Source: W11650 sp963550755 (GTDB lineage: Bacteria; Bacillota; Clostridia; Lachnospirales; Vallitaleaceae). Taken from it: a stretch of 8,891 bases of DNA. Each line of letters begins with the position of its first letter. Position 1 is the first letter of the stretch. The position numbers were made by a program, and so were the translations under genes. Where the stretch lies: positions 1 to 8,891 of the forward strand of contig CAUVDV010000091.1 of assembly GCA_963550755.1 (NCBI GenBank), read 5' to 3'. Of the stretch, positions 6,293 to 8,891 are shown piece after piece. Below the pieces are notes generated by a model. The model saw nothing but the letters and a program-made list of their open reading frames with translations, ran no database searches and was not told the origin of the DNA.

Positions 6293-6320
6293 CCTATATT
6301 ATTATCGGCGGAAATTTCAA
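6293..6320 (-). promoter_or_regulatory. Candidate distal promoter upstream of metK
   Basis: TTGAAA (6320-6315) and TATAGG (6298-6293) lie 16 bases apart on the minus strand, matching five of six and four of six sigma-A consensus positions. A transcript from here would carry about 290 bases of leader containing both direct repeats. The spacer also includes an exact GCCGATAA (6309-6302), the sigma-28 -10 sequence, but no TAAA sits at the required distance, so I favour sigma-A. Confidence 0.35.
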
Positions 6321-6358
6321 TTTAGTGAGGGCCGGCATCAATTTAAATAACCATTTCC

Positions 6359-6387
6359 GGCCATTTCGGCTTCGCCGGCAAACGGCC
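6359..6387. repeat. Hairpin in the pepT-metK spacer
   Basis: On the minus strand GGCCGTTT pairs with AAATGGCC (one G-U pair), and an inner CGGC-GAA-GCCG stem can stack on it. No strong T-run follows on the minus strand; on the plus strand four Ts follow. It may be a weak terminator or a folded part of a repeat element. Confidence 0.5.
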
Positions 6388-6551
6388 TTTTCCGCTAACC
6401 TGTTGGTTAAAGCCGACTTAGGGAATAAACTGACCCCGCGCCAAGCTGCGTCCCGCCACAGCGAAGCATACAGCGGCGCTTGCCGCTCCAAACTCCCCGC
6501 GCTGACAGCCCGAAACCGAATAAGATGGCCAGCCGCTACCAAGCCTGACGC

Positions 6552-7769
6552 TTAGCGCTCGGTCAAAAGCCGCACCAGCCGCAAAATAACGTCCCGGCCT
6601 TTTTCCAGTGATTTGACCGGCAAATATTCATACCGGCCGTGGAAGTTCAGCCCGCCGGCAAAAATATTGGGACAAGGCAGACCCATATAAGACAGACGGG
6701 AACCGTCCGTACCGCCGCGAATCGGCTGGATCAGCGGGGTCATGCCCTCGGCTTCAATCGCCGCCTTGGCCAGATCGACGATCCACATGACCGGTTCAAT
6801 CTTCTCCCTCATATTATAATAGCTGTCTTTAATTTCCAGCTGAATCCGGCCGTCATATTTTTGATTTAAATAATCCGCCGCCTGCTGCATCACCTCTTTG
6901 CGCTTGGCAAACAACTCCCGCGAATGATCCCGGATCAAATAGCGCATTTCTGCCCGCTCAATACCACCCCTGATATCATGCAGCATGAAAAAGCCCTCCC
7001 GGCCTTCGGTATGCTCCGGCCGTTCCGCCGCCGGCAGCAGGGCATGAAACTCGCAAGCCAGATTGGCGGCGTTAATCATTTTATTTTTCGCCGCCCCGGG
7101 ATGCACGCTTTTCCCAGTGATGGTAACAATCGCATCCGCCGCGTGAAAGCTTTCATATTCCAGCTCGCCTCTGGCGCCGCCGTCCATGGTATAGGCAAAA
7201 TCAGCGCCGAACTTAGCCACGTCAAAATGATCCGCTCCCCTGCCGACTTCCTCGTCCGGCGTAAAACCAATCCGCAGCTTGCCGTGCTTGATTTCCGGAT
7301 GCTCGGTCAAATATTCCAGCGCCGACATAATCTCGGCCACACCGGCCTTATCGTCCGCTCCCAGAAGCGTGTTGCCATCGGTTACAATCAACGCCTCGCC
7401 GACATAATCAAGCAGCTCTGGAAATTCCCGCGGATCAAGACTGATCGATGCATTCAGCGCAATCGTCTGACCGTCATAGTTTTCCACAATCCGCGGCGAT
7501 ACTCCCTTGCCGCTGCAGTCCGGCGCCGTATCCATATGCGCGATCAGACCCATAACCGGCATCGGCTTATCCGTATTGGCTGGCAGTGTCGCGTAAACAT
7601 AGCACTGATCCGTCAGTTCAATCTCGGTCAGACCCATCTCTGTCAGCTCTTTCACCAACTGTCTGGCCAAATCAAACTGCACCGCCGTTGTCGGCGATGT
7701 TTCCGAGTAAAAATCAGAAGTTGTTTCCATCTTCGCATAGCGAATAAATCGGTTGACAATATTTTCCAT
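6552..7769 (-). CDS. pepT: Peptidase T (aminotripeptidase)
   Basis: This 405-residue zinc aminopeptidase removes the N-terminal residue from tripeptides in the cytoplasm, serving amino-acid recycling and peptide nutrition. It belongs to the M20 metallopeptidase family. Expected metal ligands and catalytic residues are in place: His78 and Asp80 (LIAHMDTAPD), Asp140 (LLGADDKAG), the general base Glu173 with ligand Glu174 (FTPDEEVGRG), Asp196 (YTMDGG) and His377 (GLNFHGRYE). The dimerisation/lid region lies between about 205 and 320 and includes KSVHPGAAKNKMINA (220-234) and the substrate-binding RGGTDGS (351-357). The length equals that of characterised PepT enzymes. The ATG at 7769 has AGGAG six bases upstream. 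Two possible promoters and a cre-like site precede it. Confidence 0.97.
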   Translation of the reverse strand: MENIVNRFIRYAKMETTSDFYSETSPTTAVQFDLARQLVKELTEMGLTEIELTDQCYVYATLPANTDKPMPVMGLIAHMDTAPDCSGKGVSPRIVENYDGQTIALNASISLDPREFPELLDYVGEALIVTDGNTLLGADDKAGVAEIMSALEYLTEHPEIKHGKLRIGFTPDEEVGRGADHFDVAKFGADFAYTMDGGARGELEYESFHAADAIVTITGKSVHPGAAKNKMINAANLACEFHALLPAAERPEHTEGREGFFMLHDIRGGIERAEMRYLIRDHSRELFAKRKEVMQQAADYLNQKYDGRIQLEIKDSYYNMREKIEPVMWIVDLAKAAIEAEGMTPLIQPIRGGTDGSRLSYMGLPCPNIFAGGLNFHGRYEYLPVKSLEKGRDVILRLVRLLTER

Positions 7770-7795
7770 CTTTTTCTCCTATCTGCTGCCATATA

Positions 7796-7824
7796 TTTAT
7801 AGTTAATCCCTTACATCCAGTAAA
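7796..7824 (-). promoter_or_regulatory. Candidate proximal sigma-A promoter of pepT
   Basis: TTTACT (7824-7819) and TATAAA (7801-7796) are 17 bases apart on the minus strand, matching four of six and five of six consensus positions. Transcription would start about 20 bases before the pepT ATG, which leaves the AGGAG site inside the message. Confidence 0.5.
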
Positions 7825-7849
7825 GAGTTTGTCCATCCTGCCGCTTAAA

Positions 7850-7878
7850 ATTTAAAATAATTGTAAGCGCTCTGACAA
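7850..7878 (-). promoter_or_regulatory. Candidate distal sigma-A promoter of pepT
   Basis: TTGTCA (7878-7873) and TTAAAT (7855-7850) are 17 bases apart on the minus strand, matching five of six and four of six consensus positions. The leader would be about 73 bases. The cre-like sequence at 7862-7875 covers part of the -35 box and spacer. Confidence 0.4.
7862..7875. promoter_or_regulatory. CcpA cre-like operator in the pepT promoter region
   Basis: The plus strand reads TGTAAGCGCTCTGA. Its first ten bases equal those of the ideal palindromic cre site TGTAAGCGCTTACA, and 12 of 14 positions fit the degenerate cre consensus. Binding of CcpA here would block the distal promoter, giving carbon catabolite repression. 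The right half-site is imperfect and no CcpA gene is in the window, so this is motif evidence only. Confidence 0.4.
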
Positions 7879-8020
7879 TCCTTCAGCCGTGTCCGGGATA
7901 AATATCCATTTGCTTGAACCGAAACAAGTAATTAACTCATCTTGCTTTCGGCGCCACATGCCAAAGCCTTAAAAGCAATCCATATGCCGACCGGCAGCTG
8001 TTTTCCGCCGGTTTCCGCTA

Positions 8021-8500
8021 TCATGCTTTTAGTAAATCCGCGCTGCGCGCACGCCGTACCGTCATCAGCTGGTGCGGATCCAGCTTGATCTGTGTGCCAA
8101 TCCGGCCGCCGCTGACCAAAATAAAAGCCAGCCCTTCGGCGCTGCGGTCAAGACACAGCGGAAAATCTTTTTTCATGCCGATCGGCGAGCAGCCGCCCCG
8201 GACATAACCGGTCAGCGGCAAAAGCTCTGCTACCGGAATCAAATCTATGCTTTTGACGCCAAAGGCCTTGGCCGTTTTCTTTAAATCCAGTTCCGCCGCC
8301 ACCGGGATCACCGCCACATAATGATTTTTATCGCTTCCCCGCAGCACCAGCGTTTTATAGACATGCGCCGGATCCCAGCCTACCTTGGCCGCCACCGACA
8401 CGCCGTCAATATGACCGTCGCCGGCATCATAAGCCAGCGCTTCATAAGCAATCCCTTGCTTTTCCAATATCCGCATGGCATTTGTCTTATTTTTATCCAT
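8021..8500 (-). CDS. ybaK: Cys-tRNA(Pro)/Cys-tRNA(Cys) deacylase, YbaK/EbsC family
   Basis: This 159-residue protein is a free-standing tRNA-editing domain that hydrolyses cysteine mischarged on tRNA(Pro), related to the insertion domain of bacterial ProRS. Family landmarks are the N-terminal KTNAMRILEKQGIAYE (5-20), the catalytic-site lysine Lys49 in HVYKTLVLRG, the VAVIPVAAELDLKK segment (62-75), and the GYVRGGCSPIGMKK loop (98-111), which carries the conserved Gly-Gly-x-Ser-Pro-x-G motif. The length is typical. The ATG at 8500 follows AAAGGA at short spacing, and the position agrees with the usual family start just before KTNAMR. It stands alone, with 251 nt to pepT and 223 nt to the nuclease fragment upstream. 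No clear terminator or promoter was recognised for it. Confidence 0.95.
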   Translation of the reverse strand: MDKNKTNAMRILEKQGIAYEALAYDAGDGHIDGVSVAAKVGWDPAHVYKTLVLRGSDKNHYVAVIPVAAELDLKKTAKAFGVKSIDLIPVAELLPLTGYVRGGCSPIGMKKDFPLCLDRSAEGLAFILVSGGRIGTQIKLDPHQLMTVRRARSADLLKA

Positions 8501-8723
8501 TTTCCTTTAAACCGTCCGTATCTCTTATCCTTTGCCAATTTCCTCTTGCGCCTGTACATAGTCCCAATTAGCAAAACCTTTTCAATTTTTACTCGTATAA
8601 AAATTAGTCATATCCAAAAAATCATCTTACCCAATATCTATTTGCCGAAAGCAAATGACGAGCAACTCGCCTGATCTGTATGGCTTTCATCGCAGCCCCA
8701 CGCGCAGAGCCTATTTTCAAACA
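8501..8723 (-). other. AT-rich spacer upstream of ybaK with short open frames
   Basis: This 223-nt gap is more AT-rich than its surroundings. It contains a perfect 8-bp AT stem (AATTTTTA/TAAAAATT, 8584-8605) around TACGAG, and a small stem CGAG-TTG-CTCG near 8667. An open frame of 22 codons (8622-8690, beginning MKAIQIRRVARH) has only a weak GGGG as ribosome site. A second frame (8525-8611) reads MTNFYTSKN, then a TGA, then KGFANWDYVQAQEEIGKG. No sigma-A promoter of good quality was found. It may be the remnant of a gene or an interspersed repeat. Confidence 0.45.
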
Positions 8724-8891
8724 CTATAACTCCGCAATCTGCTCAGCGGTCAGACCGGTAATCTCCCGAATTGTTTCCGTATCAAAGTTTTTGGCTTTCA
8801 TATTCCGGGCCGTTTCGATCTTTTCACTGCGACGGCCCTGCTGTTCCCCGCGCCGCAAGCCGCGTTTTTCGCCGATAAGGATTCCCTTATC
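8724..8891 (-). CDS. Rpn family recombination-promoting nuclease / putative transposase, C-terminal fragment
   Basis: Only the last 55 codons are in the window; the gene enters from the right edge. The tail starts DKGILIGEKRGLRRGEQQGR and ends NFDTETIREITGLTAEQIAEL. A charged run rich in G-E-K-R followed by a short helix-turn-helix-like end with 'T-I-x-x-I-T-G-L-x-x-E-x-I' is the hallmark of PD-(D/E)XK nuclease-family 'putative transposases' of the Rpn group, which often occur in many copies in Clostridia. The nuclease domain itself lies outside the window, so activity cannot be judged. Confidence 0.75.
   Translation of the reverse strand, partial: DKGILIGEKRGLRRGEQQGRRSEKIETARNMKAKNFDTETIREITGLTAEQIAEL

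Larger units (their letters stand above)
5999..6551. other. Long hairpin-rich non-coding spacer between pepT and metK
   Basis: No convincing gene lies in this 553-nt stretch. The longest minus-strand open frame (6294-6542) needs a TTG start with no Shine-Dalgarno sequence and has an Arg-rich, low-complexity product. The spacer holds two copies of a 42-nt direct repeat (6075-6116 and 6218-6259), a long hairpin at 6359-6387, a small stem TAACC/GGTTA at 6396-6409 and two candidate sigma-A promoters. I looked for S-box, T-box and other common leaders on the minus strand and recognised none, and there is no clear terminator after pepT. Confidence 0.7.

Noticed and set aside
6294..6542. An 82-codon open frame after pepT
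   Set aside because: It has a TTG start, no Shine-Dalgarno sequence, Arg-rich composition and several internal hairpins; it is treated as non-coding spacer.
5999..6551. SAM (S-box), T-box or similar riboswitch upstream of metK
   Set aside because: No conserved S-box core or T-box sequence was recognisable by eye on the minus strand. A covariance-model scan would settle this.
6924..7802. A 292-codon plus-strand open frame opposite pepT
   Set aside because: It is a shadow of pepT: the minus-strand frame has every PepT active-site motif, while the plus-strand product has no recognisable domain.
8001..8020. Terminator for ybaK from the ACCGGC/GCCGGT stem just after the gene
   Set aside because: The stem is only six base pairs and no T-run follows within a suitable distance.
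8380..8574. A 64-codon basic open frame overlapping the start of ybaK
   Set aside because: It overlaps ybaK in another frame for most of its length and has no ribosome site.

Overview
All recognisable genes in this window lie on the minus strand, so transcription runs from right to left. The gene content suggests a motile, anaerobic, low-to-mid-GC Firmicute, most likely a member of the Clostridia (Lachnospiraceae-like). Supporting points are Shine-Dalgarno sequences of the AGGAGG type, the linkage recD2 - comFC - yvyF - flgM - flgN - flgK that is familiar from motile Clostridia, a Firmicutes-type RecD2 without RecB or RecC, and the tail of an Rpn-type nuclease of a kind abundant in that group. 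The taxonomic placement is inferred, not proven.

In order of transcription the window holds: (1) 8724-8891, the last 55 codons of an Rpn/PD-(D/E)XK 'putative transposase' protein; (2) an AT-rich 223-nt spacer; (3) ybaK (Cys-tRNA(Pro) deacylase type); (4) a 251-nt spacer with two candidate sigma-A promoters, one overlapped by a CcpA cre-like site; (5) pepT (aminotripeptidase T); (6) a 553-nt non-coding spacer rich in hairpins, with a 42-nt direct repeat present twice and two candidate promoters; (7) metK; (8) a 193-nt spacer with a perfect 12-bp inverted repeat; (9) recD2, comFC and yvyF, tightly packed, with recD2 overlapping comFC and 11 nt between comFC and yvyF; (10) two terminator-like hairpins followed by a sigma-28-type promoter; (11) flgM, flgN and the first 26 codons of flgK.

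Functionally there are two halves. The right half is housekeeping: tRNA editing, peptide hydrolysis, S-adenosylmethionine synthesis and DNA repair. The left half is the entry to a late flagellar operon: the anti-sigma factor FlgM, the export chaperone FlgN and its client FlgK. The junction is the best-defined regulatory feature here. Terminator-like structures at 1216-1248 and 1085-1154 are followed by a good sigma-28 promoter at 1045-1071, which implies that flgM, flgN and flgK are insulated from the housekeeping operon and placed under flagellar autoregulation.

I found no tRNA, rRNA, CRISPR array, complete insertion sequence or obvious novel defence system. The most unexplained DNA is the metK upstream spacer, followed by the spacer upstream of ybaK.
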